A stretch of 64,000 nucleotides of DNA from Cellulomonas taurus (GTDB lineage: Bacteria > Actinomycetota > Actinomycetes > Actinomycetales > Cellulomonadaceae), in assembly GCF_012931845.1 (NCBI RefSeq), contig NZ_CP051884.1, forward strand, positions 1,302,001-1,366,000. The letters are read 5' to 3'. The notes under the pieces are model-generated. The model was not told the DNA's origin, did no database searches, and saw only the letters and a list, made by a program, of their open reading frames with translations. A program made the position numbers and the translations under genes. Of this stretch, positions 29,799 to 39,924 are shown piece by piece (the first letter of the stretch is position 1; each line of letters starts with the position of its first letter).

Positions 29799-30575
29799 TC
29801 AGCTGGCGGCGACCGGTGCGCCGTGCGCGGCGGCCAATGCGGCGGCGCCGACGATCCCGGCGGCGTTGCGCAGCTGCGCGGGCACGATCGGCGCGCGCAG
29901 GTGGAGCAACGGCAGGAACTTCTCGTGGTGCTTGGACACCCCGCCGCCGACCACGATCAGGTCCGGCCAGAACAGGTCCTCGATCACGCCGAAGTAGCGC
30001 TGCAACCGCTCGGCCCACTGCTCGAAGCTCAGGTCGTCCCGGTCGCGGGCGGCGTCGGAGGCGCGGGACTCGGCGTCGTGGCCGTCGATCTCCAGGTGGC
30101 CCAGCTCCAGGTTCGGCACCAGGACACCGTCGACGATCATCGCGGTGCCGATGCCGGTGCCCAGGGTGGCGACGAAGGTGGCGCCGGTGGTGGAGCGGGC
30201 GGCACCGTAGCGCGCCTCGGCGTACCCGGCGGCGTCGGCGTCGTTGACCGCCAGCACCGGACGACCCAGCGCCTCACCGAGCACGGTCTCGATGTTGGTC
30301 CCGATCCAGGAGGAATCGACGTTCGCGGCGCTGCGCGCGACACCGTGCTGGACCACGGCCGGGAAGGTGACGCCGATGGCGGCGTCCTTCGGCAGGTCGA
30401 AGGAGGCGACCAGCTCGGCGCAGGTGGCGGCGACCGCCTGCGGGGTGGCGGGCTGCGGGGTCGGGATCCGCACCCGGTCGGCGGAGAACTCACCGGTGGT
30501 CAGGTCCACCGGGGCGCCCTTGATGCCGGAGCCGCCGATGTCGATGCCGAACGCGGTCGTGGGATGCGTGCTCAT
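29799..30575 (-). CDS. ppgK: Polyphosphate glucokinase, 258 aa
   Basis: PpgK phosphorylates glucose using polyphosphate or ATP and is typical of actinobacteria. The ROK-type ATP site is seen in [20 protein letters not shown], and [18 protein letters not shown] covers the glucose-binding/ELGH region. [15 protein letters not shown] and [15 protein letters not shown] are also typical. Length is near the family norm. It is 23 bp downstream of the methionine aminopeptidase gene in the same direction. Confidence 0.95.
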   Translation of the reverse strand: MSTHPTTAFGIDIGGSGIKGAPVDLTTGEFSADRVRIPTPQPATPQAVAATCAELVASFDLPKDAAIGVTFPAVVQHGVARSAANVDSSWIGTNIETVLGEALGRPVLAVNDADAAGYAEARYGAARSTTGATFVATLGTGIGTAMIVDGVLVPNLELGHLEIDGHDAESRASDAARDRDDLSFEQWAERLQRYFGVIEDLFWPDLIVVGGGVSKHHEKFLPLLHLRAPIVPAQLRNAAGIVGAAALAAAHGAPVAAS

Positions 30576-30598
30576 GGTGGTCTCCGTCGACGGTGGTG

Positions 30599-31450
30599 TC
30601 AGGGCAGGGTGAGGATCTCGGCGCCGGTCTCGGTGACCAGCAGGGTGTGCTCGAACTGGGCCGACCGGCGACCGTCGGCGGTGAGCACCGTCCAGTCGTC
30701 GTCCCACATGATCCAGTCCGGCGTGCCCAGGTTCAGCATCGGCTCGATGGTGAAGACCATGCCCGGCTCGATCAGGCGGTCGTAGCGGGGCGCGGCGTCG
30801 TAGTGCGGGACGATCAGCCCGGAGTGGAACGCCTCGCCGACGCCGTGGCCGGTGTAGTCGCGCACCACGCCGTAGCCGAACCGGCCCGCGTACTTCTCGA
30901 TCACCCGGCCGATGACGTTGAACTCCCGGCCCGGCTGGACCGCCTTGATCGCCCGATTCAGGGACTCGCGGGTGCGCTCGATCAGCAGGGCCGACTCCTG
31001 GTCGACCTCGCCGACCGGGAAGGTGGCGTTATTGTCGCCGTGCACGCCGCCGATGTACGCGGTGATGTCGACGTTGACGATGTCGCCCTCGGTCAGCACC
31101 GTCGAATCCGGGATGCCGTGGCAGATCACCTCGTTCACCGAGGTGCACAGCGACTTGGGGAAGCCCCGGTAGCCCAGCGTGGACGGATAGGCGTGGTGGT
31201 CGAGCAGGAACTCGTGCCCGATCCGGTCCAGCTCGTCGGTGGTGATCCCCGGGGCGACGGCCTCGCCGACCACCTGCAGCGCCTGCGCGGCGATCCGGGC
31301 GGCCACCCGGATCCGGTCCAGGACCTCCGGCGCCGGGATGTCGCTGCCCGTGAAGGGGGTCGGGCCGGGCTTGCCGACGTACTCCGGTCGCGGGATGGAG
31401 CGCGGCACGGTGCGGGGCGGGCTCACTGTCCCCGGGTGGACGGACGTCAT
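30599..31450 (-). CDS. map: Methionine aminopeptidase, type I, 283 aa
   Basis: This enzyme removes the initiator methionine from nascent proteins. The metal ligands are in [20 protein letters not shown] (two Asp), [10 protein letters not shown] (His), FTIEPML (Glu) and [10 protein letters not shown] (Glu). The N-terminal extension of about 40 residues with [20 protein letters not shown] is the form found in actinobacterial MapB-like enzymes and may dock at the ribosome via its proline-rich segment. The start lies 42 bp from the divergent small gene at 31,493. Confidence 0.96.
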   Translation of the reverse strand: MTSVHPGTVSPPRTVPRSIPRPEYVGKPGPTPFTGSDIPAPEVLDRIRVAARIAAQALQVVGEAVAPGITTDELDRIGHEFLLDHHAYPSTLGYRGFPKSLCTSVNEVICHGIPDSTVLTEGDIVNVDITAYIGGVHGDNNATFPVGEVDQESALLIERTRESLNRAIKAVQPGREFNVIGRVIEKYAGRFGYGVVRDYTGHGVGEAFHSGLIVPHYDAAPRYDRLIEPGMVFTIEPMLNLGTPDWIMWDDDWTVLTADGRRSAQFEHTLLVTETGAEILTLP

Positions 31451-31492
31451 GCCTGGCAGTCTACGGATCAACGCAGTCACGAGGAGGATGCG

Positions 31493-31672
31493 ATGAGCGA
31501 GGGCTTCTACTTCAACGTCGAGACCGGTGAGGTGGAGCAGGGCAAGCAGTCGTCCTGGTCCAGTCGCCTCGGCCCCTACGACACCCGGGAGGCCGCCGAG
31601 CACGCGCTGGCCACCGCCCGGGAGCGCAACGCCGCCTGGGACGAGGAGGACCGGCGCGACGCGCAGGACTGA
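31493..31672 (+). CDS. Small SPOR-like hypothetical protein, 59 aa
   Basis: The protein [20 protein letters not shown] has a repeated-looking aromatic strand followed by [20 protein letters not shown]. This helix pattern is seen in short actinobacterial proteins that resemble half of a SPOR domain. GAGGAGG lies just before the ATG. It is divergent from map and 7 bp from the converging peptidase gene. Function unknown. Confidence 0.78.
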   Translation: MSEGFYFNVETGEVEQGKQSSWSSRLGPYDTREAAEHALATARERNAAWDEEDRRDAQD

Positions 31673-31679
31673 CGGCGGC

Positions 31680-32384
31680 TCACCCGGCGGCGGTGAGCCG
31701 GGCGGCGACCTCGGCCACCGCCGCCGGGTCACCGACGATCTCGAAGTGCATCTCGTCCCGGCGGCCGGTGAAGTCACCGCCCCAGGCGACCACCGGTGAC
31801 ACCTCGGCCAGGATCGCGTGGATCGCGGCGACCTGCTCGTCGCTGAAGGTGTCGTCGGCACCCAGCGGGTGCTCGGTGGCGTTCAGGTCGATCGAGGTCC
31901 CGGAGGCGTGGTTGGACAGCTCGCTGCCACCTGCCGCCGTCGCGCTGACGTCTTCGGAGCTGTCGCCCTCGCCGCGCACGCTCCGGTAGCCCCAACCCCA
32001 GGAGGAGTCCGGGTCGACCGACTCGACGGTGGCGTCGAAGCGCTCGGCGACGTGGTTCAGCACCACCTCGACGTCACCGGCGAGCACCCGGCCGGTGAAC
32101 CAGGGCGACTGCACCAGGCGGTCGTCGTTCCCCTCGGTGATCGCCGGCCAGCAGTTCTGCGAGGTCTCGGCGGTGGGCACACAGGTCGGTGGCACGGTGG
32201 CCACCGGCGTGATCGGGGTCGCGGGCGCGGGGTCCGGTCGGGTGAGCTGTACGAGGACCACCACGACGGTGAGCAGCAGCGCCAGGATCACGCCGGTCCG
32301 CACCAACCGACCGCGCCGGGTCAGCCGCAGGCCCGGGGACGGCGACGACACGGTCGGGCGCTCGTCCACCATCAGCCGGGGCAT
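31680..32384 (-). CDS. Membrane-anchored M15 / VanY-like D-alanyl-D-alanine carboxypeptidase, 234 aa
   Basis: One transmembrane helix (about residues 30-50, [20 protein letters not shown]) anchors an extracellular domain. The C-terminal domain has the M15 layout: [19 protein letters not shown] (the SxHxxGxxxD zinc motif) and later [16 protein letters not shown] (the ExxH-type motif, DEMHFE). Such enzymes trim peptidoglycan stem peptides. Two Cys early in the exported part could form a disulfide. A shorter start at MVDERP is possible. Confidence 0.86.
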   Translation of the reverse strand: MPRLMVDERPTVSSPSPGLRLTRRGRLVRTGVILALLLTVVVVLVQLTRPDPAPATPITPVATVPPTCVPTAETSQNCWPAITEGNDDRLVQSPWFTGRVLAGDVEVVLNHVAERFDATVESVDPDSSWGWGYRSVRGEGDSSEDVSATAAGGSELSNHASGTSIDLNATEHPLGADDTFSDEQVAAIHAILAEVSPVVAWGGDFTGRRDEMHFEIVGDPAAVAEVAARLTAAG

Positions 32385-32433
32385 GCGGACGAGCGTAGAG
32401 GTGCGCCCGGGGTCCCCGGGGCCGAATCGCCGG

Positions 32434-33264
32434 TCAGTCCAGGAAGGAGTGCCCCTCGTCCGGGAACTCGCCGCCACGCACCTCGGCCGCGTACGACCGG
32501 GCGGCGTCCGTGAGCAGCTGCCCGATGTTCGCGTACTGCTTGGCGAACCGCGGTGACCAGTCGCCCATCCCGGCCATGTCGGTCCAGACCAGGACCTGAC
32601 CGTCGCAGTCCGGCCCGGCACCGATGCCGATGGTGGGGATGTGCAGGATCTCGGTGACCCGGGCCGCGACCGGGGCCGGGACCATCTCCAGCACCACGGC
32701 GACCGCACCGGCCTCCTGCACCGCCAGGGCGTCCTCGCTCAGCAGCTCGGCGGCCTCGTCGCCGCGGCCCTGCACCCGGTGCCCGCCGAGGGTGTTCTCC
32801 GACTGCGGGGTGAAGCCGAGGTGCGCGACCACCGGGATCCCGGCGTCGGTCAGCGCCCGGATCTGGGCCGCGCTGCGCTTGCCGCCCTCCAGCTTCACCG
32901 CGTGCGCCCCGGCCTCCTTGACATAGCGGACGGCGGTGCCGAGCGCCTGCGCGGCGGATGCCTCGTAGGAGCCGAAGGGCAGGTCGGCGACCACCATCGC
33001 CCGCCGGGCGGCCCGGACCACGGCGCGGGTGGGGGGCAGCATCTCGTCCACCGTGACCGGGATCGGCGACTCGTGGCCGAGCATCGTGTTGCCGATCGAG
33101 TCCCCGACCAGCAGCAGGTCGATCCCCGCGTCGTCGAACAACCGGGCCACCGCGAAGTCGTAGGCGGTCAGCATGGTCAGCTTCTCGCCCCGCTGCTTGG
33201 CCTGCGCCAAGTGGTGCACCCGGACGCGACGGGTGGTGGTGGCGGGGTCGGGCATGTGCGACAT
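32434..33264 (-). CDS. panB: 3-methyl-2-oxobutanoate hydroxymethyltransferase, 276 aa
   Basis: PanB makes ketopantoate, the first committed step to pantothenate and coenzyme A. The family motifs are clear: [66 protein letters not shown]-like [22 protein letters not shown] and [20 protein letters not shown]. Length is typical. It begins one base after the nadE stop, so the two cofactor genes form an operon. The second Met (33,255) is an alternative start. Confidence 0.97.
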   Translation of the reverse strand: MSHMPDPATTTRRVRVHHLAQAKQRGEKLTMLTAYDFAVARLFDDAGIDLLLVGDSIGNTMLGHESPIPVTVDEMLPPTRAVVRAARRAMVVADLPFGSYEASAAQALGTAVRYVKEAGAHAVKLEGGKRSAAQIRALTDAGIPVVAHLGFTPQSENTLGGHRVQGRGDEAAELLSEDALAVQEAGAVAVVLEMVPAPVAARVTEILHIPTIGIGAGPDCDGQVLVWTDMAGMGDWSPRFAKQYANIGQLLTDAARSYAAEVRGGEFPDEGHSFLD

Positions 33265-33265
33265 C

Positions 33266-34930
33266 TCAGTGCTCCGTGCTGGTGGTGGACGTGTGCGGGT
33301 CGATCGGTTCGCGCCAGCGACTGGTGATCGGAAGTCGACGGTCCCGGCCGAACGCCAGGGCGGTGACCTTCGGGCCGAGGGGGTACTGCCGCCGCTTCCA
33401 CTCGGCGCGGTCGACCAGGGACAACACCCGGTCGACGACCTCGGGGTCGAAGCCGCGAGCGAGCAGTTCGGCGCGGCCCTCGGCGTGTTCGACATAGGCG
33501 TCCAGCACCTGGTCGAGGAGGTCGTAGGGCGGCAGCGAGTCCTGGTCCACCTGACCGGGCCGCAGCTCGGCCGACGGCGGCTTGGTGATCGAGTTCTCCG
33601 GGATCGGCGGGATCTCGCCCCGGTCGACGGCGTGGTTGTTCCGCCACCGGGACAGCGCCCACACCCGGGACTTGTCGACGTCCTTGATCGGGGCGTAGCC
33701 ACCGACGGCGTCGCCGTAGATCGTGGAGTAGCCCACCGCCAGCTCGGTCTTGTTACCGGTGGCGAGCACCAGGTGCCCCTCGGCGTTGGACACCGCCATC
33801 AGGATCATCCCGCGCACCCGGGCCTGCAGATTCTCCGCGGCGACCCCGTCCAGCGGCAGCCCGGCCTCGAAGGCGTCCACCACCGGCTTGATCGGCTGCA
33901 CCCGGTAGTCGGCACCGATCCGCTGGGCAAGGTCGGCGGCGTCGTCCTTGGAGTGGTCCGACGACCAGCGCGAGGGCATCGAGACACCGGTGACGTTCTC
34001 GCCCCCCAGCGCGTCCGCCGCGATCGCGGCGACCAGGGCGGAGTCGATCCCGCCGGACATGCCGAGCACCACCCGGCGGAAGCCGTTCTTCTGCACGTAG
34101 CCCGCCAGGCCGGTGACCAGTGCCCGGTAGACCTCCTCGTCGGGCTCCAGCGGGGGAGCGAGCTTCCCGGTGGTCTGCTCGGCACCGGCGTCGGCCAGGT
34201 CCCAGAGCGCCAGGTCGGCCACGAACTGCGGCGACTGGGCCAGCACCCGGTCCCCGGCCACCACGAAGGAGCCGCCGTCGAAGACCAGGTCGTCCTGGCC
34301 GCCGACCATGTTCACGTAGGCGACCGGGATGCCGCCCAGGGTCGCGGAGTGCCGGGTCGCCAGGTCGGCGCGCTGGTGCACCTTGCCCTCCTCATAGGGG
34401 GACCCGTTCAGCACCAGCAGCAGCTCGACACCCTGGCCGACCAACGCCTCGACCGGGCCGTCCTGCCAGATGTCCTCGCAGATCGCCAGGCCGACCCGCC
34501 GGCCGTCGACCTCGATCACGCAGGACTCGTGGCCCGGGGTGAAGATCCGGAACTCGTCGAAGACGCCGTAGTTCGGCAGGTGCCGCTTGTCGTAGCGGGC
34601 GGTGACGGTGCCACCGTGCAGCACCACCGCCTGGTTGGTCGGTCGCCCGTCGCGGGTCCCCACCATCCCCAACACCACGGTCAGGTCGCCCAGGCCCTCG
34701 TCCACCAGGGTGGCGGCCAACCGGGCCAGCGCCGACTCCGCGCCGCGCCGGAAGGACGCGCGCAGCGCCAGGTCCTCGATCGGGTAGCCGGTGACGGTCA
34801 TCTCCGGGAAGGCGACCAGCCGTGCTCCCGCCTCGGCTGCCTTGTGGGCGGAGGCCAGCACCGCCCGGGTGTTGCCGTCGAGGTCTCCGACACAGGTGTC
34901 GATCTGGGCGAGCGCGATCCGCAGTGGCAT
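33266..34930 (-). CDS. nadE: NAD+ synthase, glutamine-dependent, 554 aa
   Basis: The enzyme amidates deamido-NAD using ammonia made by its own glutaminase half. Residues 1-270 are a nitrilase-type glutaminase with the triad Glu in [12 protein letters not shown], Lys in [12 protein letters not shown] and Cys in LAICEDIWQ. The C-terminal synthetase has the P-loop [18 protein letters not shown] and [18 protein letters not shown]. The gene is divergent from glnA, with 81 bp between starts. A much longer upstream frame on this strand is a GC shadow. Confidence 0.97.
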   Translation of the reverse strand: MPLRIALAQIDTCVGDLDGNTRAVLASAHKAAEAGARLVAFPEMTVTGYPIEDLALRASFRRGAESALARLAATLVDEGLGDLTVVLGMVGTRDGRPTNQAVVLHGGTVTARYDKRHLPNYGVFDEFRIFTPGHESCVIEVDGRRVGLAICEDIWQDGPVEALVGQGVELLLVLNGSPYEEGKVHQRADLATRHSATLGGIPVAYVNMVGGQDDLVFDGGSFVVAGDRVLAQSPQFVADLALWDLADAGAEQTTGKLAPPLEPDEEVYRALVTGLAGYVQKNGFRRVVLGMSGGIDSALVAAIAADALGGENVTGVSMPSRWSSDHSKDDAADLAQRIGADYRVQPIKPVVDAFEAGLPLDGVAAENLQARVRGMILMAVSNAEGHLVLATGNKTELAVGYSTIYGDAVGGYAPIKDVDKSRVWALSRWRNNHAVDRGEIPPIPENSITKPPSAELRPGQVDQDSLPPYDLLDQVLDAYVEHAEGRAELLARGFDPEVVDRVLSLVDRAEWKRRQYPLGPKVTALAFGRDRRLPITSRWREPIDPHTSTTSTEH

Positions 34931-35011
34931 GAAGGTCAGCCTAGGTCTTTCCTTCGGCGATTCTCCCGCCATGTCACCTGCTCGCAATCTTGATCGTGCA
35001 GGATGGGGCGC

Positions 35012-36349
35012 ATGGACAGGCAGCAGGAGTTCGTGCTCCGCACGGTCGAGGAGCGGGACATCCGCTTCATCCGTCTCTGGTTCACCGATGTGCTGGGGAC
35101 GTTGAAGTCGGTGGCCATCGCGCCCGCCGAGCTGGAAGCGGCCTTCTCCGAGGGGATCGGCTTCGACGGCTCGTCGATCGAGGGGCTGACCCGGGTCTAC
35201 GAGGCGGACATGATCGCCAAGCCGGACCCGACCACCTTCCAGGTGCTGCCCTGGCGCGGCGAGCGACACGGCACCGCACGGATGTTCTGCGACATCCTCA
35301 CCCCGGACGGCGAGCCCTCGCTGGCCGACAGCCGGAACGTGCTCAAGCGTGCGCTGGCCAAGGCGTCGGCGCAGGGCTTCACCTTCTACACCCACCCCGA
35401 GGTGGAGTTCTACCTGTTCGAGCCGAGCACCGACCCGAACCGGCCGCTGGTGCCGGTCGACCAGGGCGGCTACTTCGACCACGTGCCGCGCGGCACCGCC
35501 CACGACTTCCGGCGGGCGGCGATCACCATGCTGGAGTCGATGGGCATCTCGGTGGAGTTCTCCCACCACGAGGCCGGGCCGGGCCAGAACGAGATCGACC
35601 TGCGGTACGCGGACGCGCTGACCACCGCCGACAACATCATGACCTTCCGCACCGTGGTGAAGGAGGTGGCGCTGGAGCAGGGGGTGTTCGCCTCGTTCAT
35701 GCCCAAGCCGCTCGCCGACCAGCCGGGGTCCGGGATGCACACCCACCTGTCGCTGTTCGAGGGCGACCGCAATGCCTTCCACGGCCCGGGTGAGCCGCTG
35801 GAACTGTCCGGGGTGGCCCGCTCGTTCATCGCCGGTCTGCTCAAGCACGCCGCCGAGATCACCGCGGTGACCAACCAGTTCACCAACTCCTACAAGCGGC
35901 TGTGGGGCGGCGCCGAGGCCCCGTCGTACATCTGCTGGGGGCACAACAACCGCTCCGCGCTGGTGCGGGTGCCGATGTACAAGCCGGGCAAGTCGAACTC
36001 GGCGCGGATCGAGTACCGCGCCGTCGACTCGGCGACCAACCCCTACCTGGCGTTCGCGGTGATGCTCGCGGCCGGGCTCAAGGGCATCGAGGAGAACTAC
36101 CAGATGCCGGAGGGCGCCGACGACGACGTCTGGGAGCTGACCGACTCCGAGCGTCGGGCGATGGGCATCGACCCGCTGCCCGCCACCCTGGAGAACGCCA
36201 TCGCGGTGATGGAGTCCTCCGAGCTGGTCGCCGAGACCCTGGGCGAACACGTCTTCGACTTCGTGCTGCGCAACAAGCGCCAGGAGTGGGAGGACTACCG
36301 CTCGCAGGTGACGCCGTACGAGCTGAAGCGGTTCCTGCCGATGCTCTGA
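35012..36349 (+). CDS. glnA2: Glutamine synthetase, GlnA2-type, 445 aa
   Basis: The protein is a type I glutamine synthetase of the short GlnA2 class. It has DVLGTLKSVAIAP, FDGSSIEGL, the metal-site EVEFYLF and GQNEIDLRYADAL, and the NRSALVRVP loop. The segment equivalent to the adenylylation loop reads GADDDVWELTDSERR, with Trp in place of the Tyr that GlnE modifies, so it is probably not controlled by adenylylation despite the neighbouring glnE. The ATG at 35,012 gives the family-typical MDRQQEFVLRTVEERD; an ATG nine bases earlier is less likely. The last codons start an 18-bp tandem repeat array. Confidence 0.93.
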   Translation: MDRQQEFVLRTVEERDIRFIRLWFTDVLGTLKSVAIAPAELEAAFSEGIGFDGSSIEGLTRVYEADMIAKPDPTTFQVLPWRGERHGTARMFCDILTPDGEPSLADSRNVLKRALAKASAQGFTFYTHPEVEFYLFEPSTDPNRPLVPVDQGGYFDHVPRGTAHDFRRAAITMLESMGISVEFSHHEAGPGQNEIDLRYADALTTADNIMTFRTVVKEVALEQGVFASFMPKPLADQPGSGMHTHLSLFEGDRNAFHGPGEPLELSGVARSFIAGLLKHAAEITAVTNQFTNSYKRLWGGAEAPSYICWGHNNRSALVRVPMYKPGKSNSARIEYRAVDSATNPYLAFAVMLAAGLKGIEENYQMPEGADDDVWELTDSERRAMGIDPLPATLENAIAVMESSELVAETLGEHVFDFVLRNKRQEWEDYRSQVTPYELKRFLPML

Positions 36350-36432
36350 CCCGCGCGGCTGCTCTGACCCGCGCGACTGCTCTGCTCCGCGCGACTGCTC
36401 TGCTCCGCCCGACTGCTCTGCTCCGCGCGCCG
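36343..36432. repeat. 18-bp tandem repeat array starting on the glnA2 stop codon, five copies
   Basis: Five units of the type GCTCTGACCCGCGCGACT run from 36,343 to 36,432 with a few substitutions and no gaps. The first unit carries the last codon and the TGA stop of glnA2; later copies lie downstream. Confidence 0.88.
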
Positions 36433-36608
36433 GGCGCAGATGGCGCGGTCGAGGACTGCTCGGGCCCGGGCTGCTTGGGCGCGGCGCGGGCGTGCGAGGG
36501 CGCGGCCCGGACCGCTTGGGCGTGGGCCGTTCGGGTGGGCTCGGGCGTGCGGCCGCTGGGTGGCGCGCGGGCCGCAGGTGGCGAGGTCGTGAGTTGACGC
36601 CAGAATCC
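36433..36608. other. GC-rich intergenic stretch between two repeat arrays
   Basis: This part of the glnA2-glnE gap is extremely GC-rich and low in complexity (repeated GCGCGG/GGGCG words). I see no gene, palindrome or promoter in it. Confidence 0.4.
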
Positions 36609-36731
36609 GGGTGGCGAACTGCCGACTCCGGGCGCGAACTGCCGACCTCGGGCGCGAAGCGCCGACCTCGGGCGCGAACTGCCGACTTCGGCTGGGTTGG
36701 GGCGTTCGTGGGGCGCGAAGCGCCGAACTCG
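36609..36731. repeat. 20-bp tandem repeat array upstream of glnE
   Basis: Units of GGGCGCGAACTGCCGACCTC at 36,630-36,649, 36,650-36,669 and 36,670-36,689 follow a 21-bp variant at 36,609-36,629, and a degenerate copy is at 36,711-36,731. GCGAACTGCC alternates with GCGAAGCGCC. It lies 115 bp before the glnE start. Confidence 0.85.
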
Positions 36732-36846
36732 GTGCCGGAGGGTGGGGCAGTCTGGGCGGGGCGGCGCGGGCCTTCGGGCGGGGGGCTGCGGTGCGCCGGG
36801 CGGGGGCGCTGAGGTGAGCGGGGCGGTGGCTGGGTACGGTGATCGG

Positions 36847-39800
36847 GTGAGTGCGACGACACCGCGACGTGCGGGTTCGCTGGCCGGACGGCTGACCCGG
36901 GCCGGGTTCGACGATGCCGCGCGGGCTGAGCGCCTGCTCGGCGACGCGGCGCTGGCCGGGGTGCTGGGCTGTGGCGATCCGGACGGAGCGGTGCCCGGGG
37001 ACACCGCCGCCGAGCGGGTGGCCGATCTGCTGCTGCCCGCGCTGGCCGAGGCGGCGGAACCGGACCTGGCGCTGCTGGCCCTGGCCAAGATCGCCGGGTC
37101 GGCGGGTGCTGACCTGGCACCGCTGCTCCGGGACGACTCCCCGGCGCGCCGACGGTTGATCGCGGTGACCGGGGCGTCCGTCGCACTGGGGGACCAGCTG
37201 GCGGCGCATCCGGAGGACCTGGCGCTGATGGTGGACGAGACGCCGGGTGTCGGGGTGGACGCCGGTGTCGTGCGGGCCGAGCTGCTGACCGCGGTGGGGG
37301 CCGATCCCACCGCGGCGGTGCCGGTGGCGGACGCCGTGGCGGGTCAGCCGGAGTCACCGACCGACGCGCTGCGCCGTGCCTACCGGCGGCGGCTGCTGCG
37401 GATCGCCGCCACGGACCTGACCAGCGCCGAACCGCTCACCCTGCTGCCTGCGGTGGCGGCGGCGATCGCCGACCTGGCGGCGGCGGCCCTGGAGGCGGCG
37501 CTCGCGGTGGCCCGGGCCGAGCTGCCGGACCACGGGATGTCGGCCCGGCTCGCGGTGATCGGGATGGGCAAGACCGGCGGTCGGGAGCTGAACTACGTCT
37601 CCGACGTGGACGTGGTCTACGTCGCCGAGCCGGTGCCGGGTGCCGACGAGGCCGAGGCGCTGGCCGCCGCGACCCGCCTGGCGACCGGCCTGGCCCGGGC
37701 CTGCGCCGGTCCCTCGGCCGAACCGGAGCTGTGGCCGGTGGATGCCGCGCTGCGACCGGAGGGCAAGGACGGCCCGCTGGTGCGCACCCTGGACTCGCAC
37801 CGGCAGTACTACCAGCGCTGGGCCAAGACCTGGGAGTTCCAGGCGCTGCTCAAGGCGCGCCCGCTCGCCGGGGACCTCGCGCTGGGCCGGGCCTACGTCG
37901 AGGCGATGAACCCGATGGTCTGGCAGGCGGTGCAGCGGGAGAACTTCGTCGCCGACTCCCAGGCGATGCGACGCCGGGTGGAGAACAACGTGCCAGCGGC
38001 GGAGGCCGACCGGCAGATCAAGCTCGGCAAGGGCGGACTGCGGGACGTGGAGTTCACCGTCCAGCTGTTGCAGCTCGTGCACGGCCGCAACGACGAGTCG
38101 ATCCGGTCCGGCAACACCCTGACCGCGCTGACGGCGCTCGCGGAGGGTGGGTACGTCGGCCGGGACCACGCCGCCGAGCTCGGGGTCTGCTACCGGTTCC
38201 TGCGCGCGGTGGAGCACCACAACCAGGTGCACCGCCTGCGCCGGACCCATCTGATGCCGACCGCCGAGGCCGACCTGCGCCGGCTGGGCCGGACCGTCGG
38301 GCTGCGCACGGATGCCGCCCAGGCGCTGACCGAGCGGTGGCGGCAGGTGCGCCGCGACGTCCGCCGCCTGCACGAGGAGCTGTTCTACCGCCCGCTGCTG
38401 CCCGCCGTCGCCCAGCTGTCGGCGGAGGAGGCGTCCCTGGCGCCGGAGGCGGCCCGCGCCCGGCTGGCGGCGATCGGGTACCGGGACCCGGCCGGTGCCG
38501 TCCGGCACATCGCCGCGCTGACCGAGGGGGTGTCCCGCCGGGCGTCCATCCAGCGTCAGCTGCTGCCGGTGATGCTCGGCTGGTTCGCCGACGGCCCGGA
38601 CCCGGACGGCGGCCTGCTGGCGTTCCGCCGCCTGTCCGACGACCTGGGCGGCACGCACTGGTACCTCAAGCTCCTGCGGGACTCCGGCACCGCCGCGCAA
38701 CGGCTGGCCACGGCGCTGTCCACCTCGCGCTACGTGGCCGATGCGCTCCGGCGCTCCCCGGAGTCGGTGGTCTGGCTGGACGAGGACGCCGAACTCCTGC
38801 CGCGCACCCCGGAGCGGTTGGCGGCGGAGGCGGACGCGATCCTCACCCGGGCGCACGAGCCGGTGCCCGCGGTGACGGCGCTACGGGCCCTGCGGCGCCG
38901 GGAGCTGGCCCGCACCGCGGTCGCCGACGTGCTCGGGGTGGTGACCGGCACCCGGGCATCGCGCAGCCTGTCCACCAGCGCCGATGTCCTGATCGCCGGT
39001 GCGCTGCGGGTGGCGTCGGCCGAGGAACGGGTCGCCCGACGGCTCGACGCGGACCCGACCGCCCTGCTGGTGGTGGCGATGGGCCGGTTCGGCGGCCAGG
39101 AGATGGGCTACGCGTCGGACGCGGACGTGATGTTCGTGCACGACCCGCGCCCGGGTGCCGACCCGACCCTGGCGCAGACCTTCGCGATCGGGGTGGCGAC
39201 CCGGCTGCGGTCGCTGCTCGGCGCGGTGAGCCCGGAGCCGACGCTGGAGGTGGATGCCGATCTGCGCCCGGAGGGCCGCAACGGGCCGCTGGTGCGCTCC
39301 TTCGACTCCTATGCCGAGTACTACGCCCGGTGGGCGGAGGTCTGGGAGTGCCAGGCGCTGCTGCGCGCACGCCCGGCCGCGGGGGACACCGACCTGGCCG
39401 AGCGGTTCGTGGCGCTGATCGACCCGCTGCGGTACCCGGCGGACGGGCTCGACCCGAGTGCGGTGCGGGAGATCCGGCGGATCAAGGCCCGGGTGGAGTC
39501 CGAGCGGCTGCCGCGCGGCGTCGACCCGACCCGGCACCTCAAGCTCGGCCGCGGCGGGATCGCGGATGTGGAGTGGACGGCGCAGCTGCTCCAGCTGCTG
39601 CACGCCGCGACGGTCCCCGGGCTGCGCACCACGAGCACGCTGGACGCGCTGGCGGCGGCGAGCGAGGCCGGGCTGGTGGACGCCGAGGACGCCGCGGTGC
39701 TGACCGAGTCTTGGGAACTGGCGTCGAGGCTGCGGGACGCCCTGGTGCTGTGGACCGGCCGGGTCGGCGGCGCGCAGGCCGATGTGCTGCCGCACGACCG

Positions 39801-39924
39801 GCAGGCGGTGGCCGGGATCGCCGCGGTGCTCGGTGCACCGGGGTCGGCGGCCGAGCTGGAGGAGACCTGGCTGCGGGCGGCGCGCCGGTCGCGGGCGGTG
39901 GTCGAGCGGGTGTTCTACGCCTGA
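36847..39924 (+). CDS. glnE: Bifunctional glutamine synthetase adenylyltransferase/adenylyl-removing enzyme, 1025 aa
   Basis: GlnE adds or removes AMP on a glutamine synthetase tyrosine in response to nitrogen status. It has two nucleotidyltransferase domains. The N-terminal adenylyl-removing domain carries AVIGMGKTGGRELNYVSDVD and the C-terminal transferase domain carries VAMGRFGGQEMGYASDADVM, each with the Gly-Gly and two-Asp signature. Helical regulatory regions connect and follow them (LKLGRGGIADVEWTAQLLQL). The GTG at 36,847 was chosen because the protein begins there in the family pattern; an open frame extends upstream into the repeat array. Its usual target GlnA1 is not in this window. 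Confidence 0.96.
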   Translation: MSATTPRRAGSLAGRLTRAGFDDAARAERLLGDAALAGVLGCGDPDGAVPGDTAAERVADLLLPALAEAAEPDLALLALAKIAGSAGADLAPLLRDDSPARRRLIAVTGASVALGDQLAAHPEDLALMVDETPGVGVDAGVVRAELLTAVGADPTAAVPVADAVAGQPESPTDALRRAYRRRLLRIAATDLTSAEPLTLLPAVAAAIADLAAAALEAALAVARAELPDHGMSARLAVIGMGKTGGRELNYVSDVDVVYVAEPVPGADEAEALAAATRLATGLARACAGPSAEPELWPVDAALRPEGKDGPLVRTLDSHRQYYQRWAKTWEFQALLKARPLAGDLALGRAYVEAMNPMVWQAVQRENFVADSQAMRRRVENNVPAAEADRQIKLGKGGLRDVEFTVQLLQLVHGRNDESIRSGNTLTALTALAEGGYVGRDHAAELGVCYRFLRAVEHHNQVHRLRRTHLMPTAEADLRRLGRTVGLRTDAAQALTERWRQVRRDVRRLHEELFYRPLLPAVAQLSAEEASLAPEAARARLAAIGYRDPAGAVRHIAALTEGVSRRASIQRQLLPVMLGWFADGPDPDGGLLAFRRLSDDLGGTHWYLKLLRDSGTAAQRLATALSTSRYVADALRRSPESVVWLDEDAELLPRTPERLAAEADAILTRAHEPVPAVTALRALRRRELARTAVADVLGVVTGTRASRSLSTSADVLIAGALRVASAEERVARRLDADPTALLVVAMGRFGGQEMGYASDADVMFVHDPRPGADPTLAQTFAIGVATRLRSLLGAVSPEPTLEVDADLRPEGRNGPLVRSFDSYAEYYARWAEVWECQALLRARPAAGDTDLAERFVALIDPLRYPADGLDPSAVREIRRIKARVESERLPRGVDPTRHLKLGRGGIADVEWTAQLLQLLHAATVPGLRTTSTLDALAAASEAGLVDAEDAAVLTESWELASRLRDALVLWTGRVGGAQADVLPHDRQAVAGIAAVLGAPGSAAELEETWLRAARRSRAVVERVFYA

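Noticed and set aside
36343-36731. Coding interpretation of the repeat arrays between glnA2 and glnE
   Set aside because: Open frames through the arrays exist only because GC-rich repeats lack stops; there is no ribosome binding site or domain.
36697-36846. Upstream extension of the glnE frame through the repeat array
   Set aside because: The extension encodes Gly/Arg-rich repeats unlike GlnE N-termini. The GTG at 36,847 gives the normal length.
34931-37357. Leftward open frame continuing upstream of nadE for about 800 codons
   Set aside because: It overlaps glnA2 and the glnE start, is Arg/Pro-rich without domains, and the nadE family start at 34,930 is unambiguous.
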